In this document: in pieces, positions 51,706-61,156 of the stretch
Numbering within the stretch: position 1 is the stretch's first letter
Layout: every line of letters starts with the position of its first letter
Assembly: GCF_016907385.1 (NCBI RefSeq)
Contig: NZ_JAFBBU010000001.1
Span: forward strand, 3,615,598 to 3,679,597
Reading direction: 5' to 3'
Length of the DNA stretch: 64,000 nt
Source: Subtercola frigoramans
GTDB lineage: Bacteria > Actinomycetota > Actinomycetes > Actinomycetales > Microbacteriaceae
Program-made: the position numbers and the translations under genes
Notes under the pieces: generated by a model
What the model saw: the letters and a program-made list of their open reading frames with translations, nothing else
What the model was told of the DNA's origin: nothing
Databases searched by the model: none

Positions 51706-53034
51706 ATGGCGTTAGTGACCGCAAGCGCAGCCGTCTCCCATGTCGGCAAGGTGCGCTCGAACAACCAGGACTCCGGGTATGCCGGCAAGTCCCTGTTCGC
51801 GGTCGCCGACGGCATGGGCGGGCATGCCGGTGGCGATGTCGCGAGCGCCCTGGCCCTGAACAAGCTGCTGGAGATCGACGGAGAGTACAGCTCTGCCGTC
51901 GATGCGGAATTCGCCCTGCAGGAGGCGATCGTCAGCGCGAACGCCATCCTGGCCGAAGCGGTGTACGAGCATCCGGAGCTCACAGGGATGGGCACGACAC
52001 TCAGCGCCCTCGTGCGAGTGGGGCACAGCGTGGCTCTGGCGCACATCGGCGACTCGCGTATCTACCGCTATCGCGATGGCAAGCTCACTCAGATCACCAC
52101 CGACCACACCTTCGTTCAGCGACTGGTCGACAACGGCAGAATCACGGCAGAAGAAGCCAAGGTCCATCCACGACGGTCGGTTCTCATGCGGGTGCTCGGC
52201 GACGTGGATTCGACGCCTGACGTCGACCTGCAGGTCATGGACACCCGGCCGGGTGACCGGTGGCTGCTCTGTTCAGACGGACTGACGGGTGTCGTCGAGA
52301 ACGAGCAGATCGCCGAGGCACTGTCAGGAACGGCCACACCCCAGGAGGTCGCCGATCTGCTGGTGACCGAGAGCCTCGACCATGGGGCGCCCGACAACGT
52401 GACCGTCGTGATCGTCGACATCAGCGAATCGTTCACCGGCAGCACCTATATCGCCCAGACGGTCGGGGCCGCATCGAAGCCGATCGCCTTCGATGGCGCT
52501 CCTGGCCGGCGCACCACCAGGATTCCCGGGATCCGCCTGCACTCGCGTCCTGTACAGCCCAGCCACTTCGAAGCGCAGTCGGACGACTACCTCGACGAAC
52601 TCATCGACGAAGGTCGCCGGCGCAGTCGCCGGCGCAAGCGCACCTGGCTGATCGGCAGCATCGTCGTGGTGATCGCCATCGCCATCGGGCTGCTCCTCAG
52701 CTACCAGTGGACCCAGACCAGGTACTTCGTCGGGGTTTCCGACGGTAAGGTCGCGGTGTTCCAGGGCGTTCAGCAGACGATCGGGCCCATTTCGCTCTCC
52801 CACGTCTCCGAGACGACCTCCATCCCCGTCGACACCCTGCCGAGCTATACGCAGTCTCAGGTGAAGAACACGATCAGCGCGGATTCGATCGCGGCAGCGC
52901 GTGCGGTTGTGCAACGGCTGCAGGACGCGGCCCTCAGCGGCGTTCCCCCCACCGGCGACCTCACCACTCCGACGACGGCCTCCCCGACTCCCACCCCTAC
53001 GCCGTCACCGACGGGGGTGGTACCCGGTGGATGA
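51706..53034 (+). CDS. pstP: PP2C-type Ser/Thr phosphatase PstP
   Basis: 442 residues. A PP2C catalytic domain (about 5-240) with metal-binding motifs RSNNQDSG, ADGMGGHAGGD, SDGLTGVVENEQI and APDNVTVVIVD; one membrane helix near 313-336 (WLIGSIVVVIAIAIGLLLSY) followed by an extracellular part ending in a Thr/Pro-rich tail. Reverses phosphorylation by PknA and PknB. Follows fhaB by 18 bases; the next gene starts within its last codons. Confidence 0.95.
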   Translation: MALVTASAAVSHVGKVRSNNQDSGYAGKSLFAVADGMGGHAGGDVASALALNKLLEIDGEYSSAVDAEFALQEAIVSANAILAEAVYEHPELTGMGTTLSALVRVGHSVALAHIGDSRIYRYRDGKLTQITTDHTFVQRLVDNGRITAEEAKVHPRRSVLMRVLGDVDSTPDVDLQVMDTRPGDRWLLCSDGLTGVVENEQIAEALSGTATPQEVADLLVTESLDHGAPDNVTVVIVDISESFTGSTYIAQTVGAASKPIAFDGAPGRRTTRIPGIRLHSRPVQPSHFEAQSDDYLDELIDEGRRRSRRRKRTWLIGSIVVVIAIAIGLLLSYQWTQTRYFVGVSDGKVAVFQGVQQTIGPISLSHVSETTSIPVDTLPSYTQSQVKNTISADSIAAARAVVQRLQDAALSGVPPTGDLTTPTTASPTPTPTPSPTGVVPGG

Positions 53035-54439
53035 CACAGAAACCGCGCTGCTGACGGCGAAGCCCGAATACGCCAGCGCCGGGGCACGGCAGAAGCCCCT
53101 GCGGCGCATCCGGGTGCCTGAGAAGCTTCGGAACCTCGAGATCTTCCTCCTCCTGTTCGCCTGCATCATCAATGCCGCCGCCGTCGTCATGGTGCAACTC
53201 GGTGCGCTGGGCGCAATCGACTTCGGCCAGGTGGCGCTTCTCGGTGCCGGCCTCTCGACCCTGGTCATCGGGATGCACGTGGCACTGCGTTTCGTCGCAC
53301 CCAACGCCGATCCGTTCATCCTGCCCATCGCCACTCTGCTGAACGGCCTCGGCATCGCCGAGATCTACAGGATCGACCTCGAACAGAACGCCACGGGCTG
53401 GGACAGCACCTCGACGCGCCAGGTGGTGTGGAGCGCGGTTGCGATCATCGTGGCCCTGGCGGTGATCGTCGTGATTCGCAACCACCGCGTACTCCAGCGG
53501 TACACCTACGTCTTCATGGTGATCTCGGGAGTTCTGCTGTTGCTGCCGATCCTGCCGGGAATCGGCAAGGAGATCTACGGAGCGAGGGTCTGGATCGGCG
53601 TGGGGCCGTTCTCGTTCCAGCCCGGTGAAGTCGCAAAGATCGCCCTGGCCATCTTCTTCGCCGGCTACCTCGTCTCGCGCCGCGACAGTTTGTCGATGGT
53701 GGGGCGCAAATTCCTCGGCATGCGATTCCCCCGTGCCAGGGATCTCGGCCCGATTCTCGTCATCTGGGCCGCTTCGATGGCCGTCATCATCTTCCAGCAC
53801 GACCTCGGTACAGCGCTGCTCTATTTCGGACTCTTCGTCGTGATGCTGTACGTCGCAACAGCACGGCTCAGCTGGGTGGTTCTCGGGATCGGCCTGTTCC
53901 TGGGAGGTGCCCTGGTTGCCAGCCAGGTGCTCACCTACGTCAATGACAGGTTCGCAAACTGGCTGAACCCGTTCGACCCCACCCAGTACAACACCGATGG
54001 TGGGAGCTACCAGCTCGTACAGGGTCTCTTCGGCCTGGCCAATGGGGGTCTCATCGGCACCGGTCTCGGCCAAGGGCGCCCCAGCATCACCCCGCTCGCG
54101 CAGAGCGACTACATCGTGGCGAGCCTCGGCGAAGAACTCGGCATGGCCGGTCTCTTCGCCATTCTGTGCCTCTACCTGCTTTTCATCGCCCGGGGCCTGC
54201 GTATCAGTTTCGCGGGCCACGACGATTTCGGTCGTCTGCTCGGTGTCGGTCTCACCTTCGTGGTGGCTCTCCAGGTCTTCATCGTGATCGGCGGGGTGAC
54301 CCGTGTGATCCCTCTCACCGGGCTCACAACCCCGTTCCTGGCGGCCGGTGGCTCGTCGTTGGTAGCCAACTGGATCATCGTCGCTCTGCTCCTGCGACTC
54401 TCAGACACAGTGCGCAGTCAGCCAAGGCTGGTGGTCTAG
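53027..54439 (+). CDS. rodA: RodA/FtsW-family glycan polymerase
   Basis: 470 residues, SEDS-family membrane protein with about 10-12 helices that polymerises lipid II into glycan strands. Signatures include GVGPFSFQPGEVAKIALAIF and HDLGTALLYFGLF, and the C-terminal ITPLAQSDYIVASLGEELG and LTTPFLAAGGSS. GTG at 53027 overlaps the pstP stop by 8 bases. The partner transpeptidase PbpA is encoded 4 bases downstream. Confidence 0.94.
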   Translation: MDDTETALLTAKPEYASAGARQKPLRRIRVPEKLRNLEIFLLLFACIINAAAVVMVQLGALGAIDFGQVALLGAGLSTLVIGMHVALRFVAPNADPFILPIATLLNGLGIAEIYRIDLEQNATGWDSTSTRQVVWSAVAIIVALAVIVVIRNHRVLQRYTYVFMVISGVLLLLPILPGIGKEIYGARVWIGVGPFSFQPGEVAKIALAIFFAGYLVSRRDSLSMVGRKFLGMRFPRARDLGPILVIWAASMAVIIFQHDLGTALLYFGLFVVMLYVATARLSWVVLGIGLFLGGALVASQVLTYVNDRFANWLNPFDPTQYNTDGGSYQLVQGLFGLANGGLIGTGLGQGRPSITPLAQSDYIVASLGEELGMAGLFAILCLYLLFIARGLRISFAGHDDFGRLLGVGLTFVVALQVFIVIGGVTRVIPLTGLTTPFLAAGGSSLVANWIIVALLLRLSDTVRSQPRLVV

Positions 54440-54443
54440 CCAG

Positions 54444-55898
54444 ATGAATCGTGAACTCAAGCGCGTGACAATCGTGATCCTGGCGATGTTCGCCGCTCTC
54501 TTCGTGTCGGTGACGACCATCCAGTTCTTCTCGGCGGATGCCCTGGCCAACGATTCGCGCAATGCCCGCACCATCTACGCGAGCTATTCGAAACAGCGTG
54601 GGGCCATCCTCGTGCAGGGCCAGCCGATTGCACAGTCGGTCGCCTCGGCCGACGAGTACAAGTACCAGCGCACCTATACGAACGGCCCGTTGTACAGCGC
54701 CGTCACCGGATACTTCACTCTCGACCAGGGATCGACCGGAATCGAGAGCGCTCTCGATTCCGAGCTGAGCGGAACCTCCGGGTCCCAATTCCTCAGCCAG
54801 CTCAACAGCGTCGTCACTGGGCAGAATCCCCAGGGAGCGTCGGTGGAGCTCACCATCGATCCGAAGGTCCAGCAGGCGGCCTTCGACGCCCTGGGCAGCC
54901 AACAGGGTGCCGTCATCGCAGTCGAACCGAAGACCGGCAGAATCCTGGCGATGGTCTCCAAACCAGACTACGATCCCAACTCCCTCGCCGTCCACGATTC
55001 GACTGCCGTCATCAATGCCTACAACTCCCTGAACGACGATGCGGGGCAACCTCTCATCAACAGAACGCTCGCCGGGGATCTCAACCCTCCCGGTTCGACG
55101 TTCAAGATCGTCACCTCGTCGGCAGCGCTGCAGAACGCGGGCCTCAGCGCCGACTACCAGCTGCCGAACCCTTCCGGTTACCAGCTGCCCGGCAGCTCGT
55201 CGGTCGTACACAACTCGGGGGGCGGTACCTGTGGTCCTGGTGAAACCGTCTCTATCAAGACAGCGTTCGTGCTCTCCTGCAACATTCCGATGGCGGAGCT
55301 CGGTGTGCAGATCGGCTCGGGCAAGCTCACCGACATGGCCACGGCGTACGGCTACAACAGCGGTTTCGACTCTCCGATTCCTGTTGAGCCAAGCCAGTTC
55401 CCTCCCCTCCAGGACGACGCAGGCCTAGCGCTGTCGTCGTTCGGGCAGGCGAGCGTTCGCGCATCCCCCATGCAGATCGTCGAACAATCGATGGCCGTGG
55501 CGAACGGCGGGGTCATCATGCAACCGAACCTCGTCGACACGATTTCGGCACCCGACCTCACTGTGCTCCAGCAATTCGAAGCCAAGAAGCTCAACTCGCC
55601 CATCACTTCGGTAACGGCTTCGACACTTTCTTCCTGGATGGTCGAAGCGGTCAATTCGGGCGCGGCGACTAATGCAAGAATAGATGGAGTCAGTGTGGCC
55701 GGTAAGACAGGAACAGCAGAAAACGGGGCGGGCGATCCGTACACTCTGTGGTTCACAGGTTTCGCTCCTGCAGACAACCCCCAGGTTGCCGTCGCAGTGG
55801 TGGTACAAAATGGCGGCGGACTAGGCGAATCCGGCTCAGGCAACCAGATTGCTGCGCCGATTGCCAAGAAAGTACTTGAGGCGGTGCTGAACAAATGA
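54444..55898 (+). CDS. pbpA: Penicillin-binding transpeptidase PbpA
   Basis: 484-residue class B-type penicillin-binding protein with an N-terminal membrane anchor (TIVILAMFAALFVSVTTIQFF), a short dimerisation region, and the transpeptidase domain with STFK (nucleophile Ser about 218), SCN (about 278) and KTG in VAGKTGTAENG (about 421). Cross-links peptidoglycan with RodA. Ends by overlapping pknA (ATGA). Confidence 0.94.
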   Translation: MNRELKRVTIVILAMFAALFVSVTTIQFFSADALANDSRNARTIYASYSKQRGAILVQGQPIAQSVASADEYKYQRTYTNGPLYSAVTGYFTLDQGSTGIESALDSELSGTSGSQFLSQLNSVVTGQNPQGASVELTIDPKVQQAAFDALGSQQGAVIAVEPKTGRILAMVSKPDYDPNSLAVHDSTAVINAYNSLNDDAGQPLINRTLAGDLNPPGSTFKIVTSSAALQNAGLSADYQLPNPSGYQLPGSSSVVHNSGGGTCGPGETVSIKTAFVLSCNIPMAELGVQIGSGKLTDMATAYGYNSGFDSPIPVEPSQFPPLQDDAGLALSSFGQASVRASPMQIVEQSMAVANGGVIMQPNLVDTISAPDLTVLQQFEAKKLNSPITSVTASTLSSWMVEAVNSGAATNARIDGVSVAGKTGTAENGAGDPYTLWFTGFAPADNPQVAVAVVVQNGGGLGESGSGNQIAAPIAKKVLEAVLNK

Positions 55899-57643
55899 GA
55901 CCCACAGCAGGGCTCACCTTCGGGGGAAGGTACGAGCTATCCACTCGTATCGCCATCGGCGGTATGGGCGAAGTATGGCAGGCGACCGATCTGGTGATCG
56001 GCCGCAATGTGGCCATCAAGATCCTCAAAGACGAGTACCTCGGTGACCCGGGCTTCCTCGAGCGGTTCCGTGCCGAAGCACGACACGCAGCCCTGGTGAA
56101 CCACGAAGGCATCGCCAACGTCTTCGACTACGGCGAAGAAGAGGGCAGTGCCTACCTCGTGATGGAACTCGTTCCGGGCGAAGCGCTGTCGGTCATCCTC
56201 GAGCGTGAGCATGTGCTGTCGACCGACCGTGTTCTCGACATCATCGCGCAGACTGCCTCAGCACTGCAGGCCGCTCACAACGCCGGGCTGGTGCACCGCG
56301 ACATCAAGCCGGGAAACCTGCTGATCACGCCCGACGGCCGAGTGAAGATCACCGACTTCGGCATCGCCAGAATTGCCGACCAGGTTCCGCTCACCGCAAC
56401 CGGCCAGGTGATGGGCACGGTGCAGTACCTGTCTCCCGAGCAGGCAAGCGGGCAATCCGCCTCGTCGACCACAGACATCTACTCGCTCGGAATCGTCGCC
56501 TACGAGTGCCTCGCCGGTAAGCGCCCGTTCAGCGGTGAATCGCAGGTCGCCATCGCCATGGCGCAGATCAACGACGCACCGCCCGAGCTTCCGGTGACCA
56601 TCTCCGAGCCCGTGCGCAACCTCGTCATGTCCTGCATCGCCAAGAAGCCGGCCGACAGGCCAGCTTCGACAGCCGCACTCGCCCGGGCAGCAACCGCCCT
56701 GCGCCAGGGCGACATTGCGCTTGCTGCCGCCGCAGTACCCGCCATTCTCGGGGGCTCCGCGCTCCCGCCGAACACGGCAACCATGCTGATGCCTGCCGCC
56801 AATGGCGATCCGACTGTGGCGACAACCGTACTTGGTGCGGGCGGAGCAGCAACGGCCAGCCTGGCGGCCGCCAACGGCACCGACACGCCCGAGCAGACGA
56901 AGAAGCGTTCGCCGTGGACCTGGCCGCTGATCGTGCTGATCATCATTCTCGCCCTCGTGCTGGTCGGCACCATCGTCGCCTTGGTCACGGCCAACAAGGG
57001 GTCGACCACTCCCACGACGCCGAGTGTCACGGCAACAAGCGCCAGTCCCACTCCGACGAAGTCAGCAACACCCAGTGCGACTCCGACCTCGACCGCCGTT
57101 GTTGTCAATGAGGCCGACCTCAAGGGCAAGACGTTCGACGCGGCTGCTGCCCTGCTGCAGGCTCAGGGCCTCGGGGCGAACAGGGTCGTCAAGAACGCAG
57201 CTCCCAGCGCAGACATGGTCGACGTTGTCTACCAGGCGAGTCCTGTCGGCAATGTAGCGAAGGGTACGACGATCGACCTCACCGTATACGGAGACGCTGT
57301 CGCACCCCCTGCACCCACCTCGACACCGACCTCGACTCCGAAGTCCGTCACAACGAACTCGACCTTCGTCGTCTCGTGGGGCGCCTACAGCTGCCCTTCG
57401 GGATTCAACCTCTCCAGCTACGACCTCGATGCAGGCGGTGCCACGGTGGCGATCGCTCCGGGTACCAATCCCGCAGCGACACTCATCGCGCCGGCCACAG
57501 CCGAAACGATCAGCATCTCCTACAAGGTGACCTGTTCCGCCAGCGGTGCGACCAGTGGGCTCCAGTCCGCGTCATCGCCGGCGCTGTCTCTCGTGATCAG
57601 CGGCGGTACGACCACCACGCCGACGCCGACGCCCACCAAGTAA
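55895..57643 (+). CDS. pknA: Ser/Thr protein kinase PknA with PASTA and Cys-pair ectodomain
   Basis: 582 residues. Kinase domain about 10-270 with GGMGEVWQA glycine loop, VAIKILKDE lysine, HRDIKPGNLL catalytic loop and DFGIARI; membrane helix about 342-366; Thr/Ser/Pro-rich stalk; a single PASTA-like unit at about 402-467 (LKGKTFDAAAALLQAQGL); and a final beta-rich segment at about 478-569 with two cysteines (YSCPSGF and KVTCSAS). Mycobacterial PknA has no such sensor part, so this ectodomain is unusual. Controls growth, division and cell-wall enzymes. Confidence 0.93.
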   Translation: MRPTAGLTFGGRYELSTRIAIGGMGEVWQATDLVIGRNVAIKILKDEYLGDPGFLERFRAEARHAALVNHEGIANVFDYGEEEGSAYLVMELVPGEALSVILEREHVLSTDRVLDIIAQTASALQAAHNAGLVHRDIKPGNLLITPDGRVKITDFGIARIADQVPLTATGQVMGTVQYLSPEQASGQSASSTTDIYSLGIVAYECLAGKRPFSGESQVAIAMAQINDAPPELPVTISEPVRNLVMSCIAKKPADRPASTAALARAATALRQGDIALAAAAVPAILGGSALPPNTATMLMPAANGDPTVATTVLGAGGAATASLAAANGTDTPEQTKKRSPWTWPLIVLIIILALVLVGTIVALVTANKGSTTPTTPSVTATSASPTPTKSATPSATPTSTAVVVNEADLKGKTFDAAAALLQAQGLGANRVVKNAAPSADMVDVVYQASPVGNVAKGTTIDLTVYGDAVAPPAPTSTPTSTPKSVTTNSTFVVSWGAYSCPSGFNLSSYDLDAGGATVAIAPGTNPAATLIAPATAETISISYKVTCSASGATSGLQSASSPALSLVISGGTTTTPTPTPTK

Positions 57644-57701
57644 CCCATCAACCGACATCCCTGCCTGGCCAATCGACCAGCCGACCCTGGAGAGCTACAC
57701 C

Positions 57702-59399
57702 GTGACCGATGACAATCGCCTCCTCGCTGGGCGATACCGCATCGGTGACATCATCGGTCGCGGCGGAATGTCGAACGTGTATGTCGGGCGTGATGAGCGA
57801 CTCGGCAGACAGGTCGCCATCAAGCTCCTGAAGTCCTCCCTCGCGGGAGATCCGATCTTCCGCACCCGCTTCCGTCAGGAGGCCCAGGCTGCCTCCCGAA
57901 TGGCTCACCCGACGATCGTCCGGGTTTTCGACGCCGGAGAAGAACGCGTGAAAGAACCGGGCGGGGCCGAAGCCATCGTTCCGTTCATCGTCATGGAGCA
58001 CGTGCAGGGCATCCTGTTGAAAGACCTGATCCGGCAGGGCCCTGTAGACCCCGCTGAAGCTGTGCGGATCACCGACGGAATCCTCACGGCCCTCGAGTAC
58101 TCACACCGGGCAGGGGTGGTTCACCGCGACATCAAGCCCGGCAACATCATGCTCACGAATTCCGGCCAGGTCAAGGTGATGGATTTCGGCATCGCCCGCG
58201 CCATCTCCGATTCGTCAGCGACCGTTGCCCAGACGACGGCAATCCTCGGAACCGCGCAGTACTTCTCTCCAGAGCAAGCACGAGGCGAGTCGGTGGATGC
58301 CCGTACCGACCTCTACTCGACGGGCATCGTCCTCTTCGAACTCCTCACCGGGCGAGCCCCGTTCCGCGGTGAGACTCCGGTTGCCGTTGCGTATCAACAC
58401 GTGAGCGAAGCACCAGTCGCTCCGAGCTCGATCAACTCCAAGGTTTCACCTGCGCTCGACCAGGTCGTTGCCCACGCTCTGGCAAAAGACAGGTTCGCCC
58501 GCTTCCAGAGTGCAGCGGACTTCAAGGTCGATCTCCAGATCGCAGGCGCCGGCAAGATACCCTCGAAACGTCTGCCGGCAGAGGATTTTCAGGCGTCGCT
58601 GTTCGGCGCTCCGCCCACGCTGACCTCCGGGTCCGATGCTGCGCTCACGCAACTCGCAGGCGATGACGAATACGCTGTTCGCACGCAGTCGCGCCCGCCG
58701 GTCATCTGGATCTGGGCAGGGATCGCCAGCGTCGCCGTGATTCTCATTGCAATTCTCTTCTGGGTCTTCACGCTTCGTGAGACCACCATCGTTCCCGACT
58801 CGTCGCGGATCATCCCCATCGTCACAGGCCAGACCTACGAGGGCGCGAATTCGACCCTGCAGCAACTCGATCTGGTCACCCAGCGATTCGACGAGAACTC
58901 TGCGACTGTGCCGTCTGGCCAGGTGATCAGAACCGATCCGCCCTCTGGCACCGTGGTGCAACCGAAGACGCTCATCGGAATCTATGTCTCCCTGGGAAAG
59001 CAGGCTGTTGCTGTTCCGAATGTTGCTGGTTCGTCGATACCAGACGCTTCAGCGAAACTCACAGCGCTCGGGCTCCAGATCGGCCTCACCAACAAGCAGA
59101 ATTCGGCTACCGTTCCTGCCGACACGATCATCAGCACAGATCCTGCGGCTGGAACGCAGAGCTTCGTCGGGGACACCGTGAACTTTCTGGTCTCCAATGG
59201 CCTGGTGACAGTACCGGGTGTGGAGAACCAGCCGCTCGACCAGGCCACTGCCACGCTGACCGGGCTGGGCCTGACGGTGAAGACCGAACTCGACACCACC
59301 TGCAAGAGTGTCGCCGGGCATCCTGTGACGACTCAGTCGATTGCGGCAGGTGATGCGCCACAGGCGTCTGAGATCACACTCAAGTACTGCTCAGGCTGA
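57702..59399 (+). CDS. pknB: Ser/Thr protein kinase PknB with three PASTA repeats
   Basis: 565 residues. Kinase domain about 10-270 (GGMSNVYVG, VAIKLLKSS, HRDIKPGNIM, DFGIARA); membrane helix about 335-357 (IWIWAGIASVAVILIAILFWVF); ectodomain with three PASTA units at about 366-435, 436-500 and 501-565, the last containing VTVPGVENQPLDQATATL and two cysteines. PASTA units bind muropeptides or lipid II and localise the kinase to growth zones. Mycobacterial PknB has four. GTG start follows GGAGAG by 7 bases. Ends 9 bases from the convergent pabA. Confidence 0.95.
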   Translation: MTDDNRLLAGRYRIGDIIGRGGMSNVYVGRDERLGRQVAIKLLKSSLAGDPIFRTRFRQEAQAASRMAHPTIVRVFDAGEERVKEPGGAEAIVPFIVMEHVQGILLKDLIRQGPVDPAEAVRITDGILTALEYSHRAGVVHRDIKPGNIMLTNSGQVKVMDFGIARAISDSSATVAQTTAILGTAQYFSPEQARGESVDARTDLYSTGIVLFELLTGRAPFRGETPVAVAYQHVSEAPVAPSSINSKVSPALDQVVAHALAKDRFARFQSAADFKVDLQIAGAGKIPSKRLPAEDFQASLFGAPPTLTSGSDAALTQLAGDDEYAVRTQSRPPVIWIWAGIASVAVILIAILFWVFTLRETTIVPDSSRIIPIVTGQTYEGANSTLQQLDLVTQRFDENSATVPSGQVIRTDPPSGTVVQPKTLIGIYVSLGKQAVAVPNVAGSSIPDASAKLTALGLQIGLTNKQNSATVPADTIISTDPAAGTQSFVGDTVNFLVSNGLVTVPGVENQPLDQATATLTGLGLTVKTELDTTCKSVAGHPVTTQSIAAGDAPQASEITLKYCSG

Positions 59400-59408
59400 C
59401 CCGAGGCA

Positions 59409-60065
59409 TCAGGCGGGGGTGTGCATCACCGGGCTGTGCATCAAAGGGCTCAGTGGACCTGCCGCGGCCTTGGCAGACCCCAAGCCGGCAGTCACAAGCC
59501 AATTCGCGAGCATCTGGTACCCACCCTCGGTGAGCACCGATTCGGGGTGGAACTGCACTCCATAGATGGGTGCGCTGCTGTGACGAAGACCCATGATCAC
59601 TCCACCCTCTGTTCGCGAGGTGACGACGAGTGTGTCTGGAACCGTTCCGTCGACGACCGCGAGTGAGTGATATCGCGTCGCAGTGAAATTCTGCTGGACG
59701 CCATCGTAGAACGAGCTCTCATCATGAACGATGATCGATGTCTTGCCGTGCATGAGTTCTTCGGCGTTGGTGACGGTCGCGCCCATTGCCTCGGCGATCG
59801 CCTGGTGTCCCAGGCAGACGCCTAGGAGGGGCGTCGCGGTTTCGAGGGCGGCCCGCACCACCGCTATCGAGACCCCTGCATCTGCAGGCTTGCCGGGCCC
59901 CGGCGAGATGAGCACGGCGTCGTAGTCAGAGAGGATGTTCAGAACGTCTTCGGGCGCGAATGAGTCATTGCGTACAACGGTGGTTTCGGCCCCAAGCTGA
60001 TGCAGATAGCCGTTGAGCGTGTAGACGAAGCTGTCGTAGTTGTCGATGACGAGCACATGGGTCAT
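59409..60065 (-). CDS. pabA: Glutamine amidotransferase, PabA/TrpG type
   Basis: 218 residues. Class I glutamine amidotransferase that supplies ammonia for aminodeoxychorismate (folate) and/or anthranilate (tryptophan) synthesis. Nucleophile cysteine in GVCLGHQAIAEAMG, oxyanion strand SPGPGKP, and the His-Glu pair in GVQFHPESVLTEGG. The synthase component I is not in this window, so PabA versus TrpG cannot be decided; genes at this locus are usually amphibolic. Extra residues rich in His/Pro/Met close the C terminus. Confidence 0.9.
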   Translation of the reverse strand: MTHVLVIDNYDSFVYTLNGYLHQLGAETTVVRNDSFAPEDVLNILSDYDAVLISPGPGKPADAGVSIAVVRAALETATPLLGVCLGHQAIAEAMGATVTNAEELMHGKTSIIVHDESSFYDGVQQNFTATRYHSLAVVDGTVPDTLVVTSRTEGGVIMGLRHSSAPIYGVQFHPESVLTEGGYQMLANWLVTAGLGSAKAAAGPLSPLMHSPVMHTPA

Positions 60066-60223
60066 TGGTTAACCGTAACGGGTTGCCCGGGCGTCAGCAT
60101 GACGTCGACCCAAGGAAAGATCCAGAAGAACAACGCTGCCAGAATCACGATCAACAAGACGAGAAGGATGAGAATTCGCACCCAGATCGGGCCAGGCAGA
60201 AGTCTCCACAGACCGGCGTACAT
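60062..60223 (-). CDS. Small single-helix membrane protein
   Basis: 53 residues, one strong hydrophobic helix (VRILILLVLLIVILAALFFWIF) between a short cytoplasmic start and a 17-residue tail. ATG 60223 is 8 bases after GGAAAGGG and 1 base after the sortase stop; the end overlaps pabA by ATGA. The conserved position between sortase and pabA indicates a real gene; function unknown. Confidence 0.7.
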   Translation of the reverse strand: MYAGLWRLLPGPIWVRILILLVLLIVILAALFFWIFPWVDVMLTPGQPVTVNQ

Positions 60224-60224
60224 G

Positions 60225-61052
60225 TCACGCACCCTTTCCGGTGAGGCCGGCAATGTCAGCCGGGGCCCCCGCACTTTGGGGTGTGAACGATTCAAGGACT
60301 CCGTAGGCGATTATGCGCTCCGACGCGATGTACAAAGGGTTGCAGCTCGTCAGCGTGATGATGCGGTCTGTGGCTGCCACGGACGTCACCTGGGGAACGG
60401 GCGACAGCACGCCGACCTCTTCCGGTGTCACATACTCAAGGTCGCGAAAACGGTAGGTGTACCAGCCGTCCTGTGTTTCGACATAGATGGCGTCACCGAG
60501 CTGGAGTTCATTGATCTTGATGAACGGGCTGCCCCATCCGTCACGGTGGGCCGCGATCGCGAAGTTGCCCACTGCCCCTGGCATCTGGCTCTGCTCGTAA
60601 TGACCGGCACCGCCTGCGTTGAGCACTGTGCGGGCGTCGACGCCTTCGGCAACGGTCCGTTTGTAGTCTGCCCCGAATCTCGGCACGTACAAAACGGCAA
60701 ACTGTCTGGTCTCTGCCGGCGCAGCCATCACTGGAGGCGCACCTGCCCCCGCACCGCTCGCCTCTGGTGTTGCTCCGGATGAGGGTGTCGCCGTCGGCGT
60801 CGCTCCTGCGGGGGCGGCCGTCGGCGCGCTCCACTGCTGGGAGAGCCCGGACGCGTCGTTGGATTGTGCCGCATTCAGTGCGATTCCCTGAATCCACAGT
60901 TGCCAGCCGAGAAACAGGAAAACGGTAACGCCACCGGTGATCAGCACCTCTCCCGCCACACCGACCACTGTGCGCACGACGGACCCACCTGTGCGCCGCG
61001 GTTCTGAATGGCGCGATGGCACCCGGTACGAAGCTGAGTTTTTCTCTGGCAC
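60225..61052 (-). CDS. Class E sortase
   Basis: 275 residues from GTG 61052, or 278 from the ATG at 61061. An N-terminal membrane helix (VLITGGVTVFLFLGWQLW) is followed by an Ala/Pro/Thr-rich linker and the sortase beta barrel with the catalytic His in AIAAHRDGWGSPF, Cys in LTSCNPLY and Arg in SERIIAYG. The TLTSCNP form and the locus are those of class E sortases, which anchor proteins carrying LAXTG-type signals. TAGTAT 7 bases before the GTG supports that start. No substrate gene is adjacent. Confidence 0.9.
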   Translation of the reverse strand: MPEKNSASYRVPSRHSEPRRTGGSVVRTVVGVAGEVLITGGVTVFLFLGWQLWIQGIALNAAQSNDASGLSQQWSAPTAAPAGATPTATPSSGATPEASGAGAGAPPVMAAPAETRQFAVLYVPRFGADYKRTVAEGVDARTVLNAGGAGHYEQSQMPGAVGNFAIAAHRDGWGSPFIKINELQLGDAIYVETQDGWYTYRFRDLEYVTPEEVGVLSPVPQVTSVAATDRIITLTSCNPLYIASERIIAYGVLESFTPQSAGAPADIAGLTGKGA

Positions 61053-61059
61053 GTCGTCC

Positions 61060-61065
61060 ATACTA
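61060..61065 (-). promoter_or_regulatory. -10 box TAGTAT, 7 bases before sortase GTG
   Basis: Minus-strand TAGTAT-N7-GTG; the alternative ATG start lies inside this hexamer. Confidence 0.5.
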
Positions 61066-61143
61066 TGAGCGGAAAGTGGAGTAACGCTGAATGACTAACA
61101 GGCTATCAAGTGGGCATTTGAGCGAGTCAACAGCATTCCCAGC

Positions 61144-61149
61144 TAGAAT
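61144..61149 (+). promoter_or_regulatory. -10 box TAGAAT, 7 bases before crgA
   Basis: TAGAAT-N7-ATG; no ribosome-binding site upstream of the crgA start. Confidence 0.6.
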
Positions 61150-61156
61150 CGTCGTC

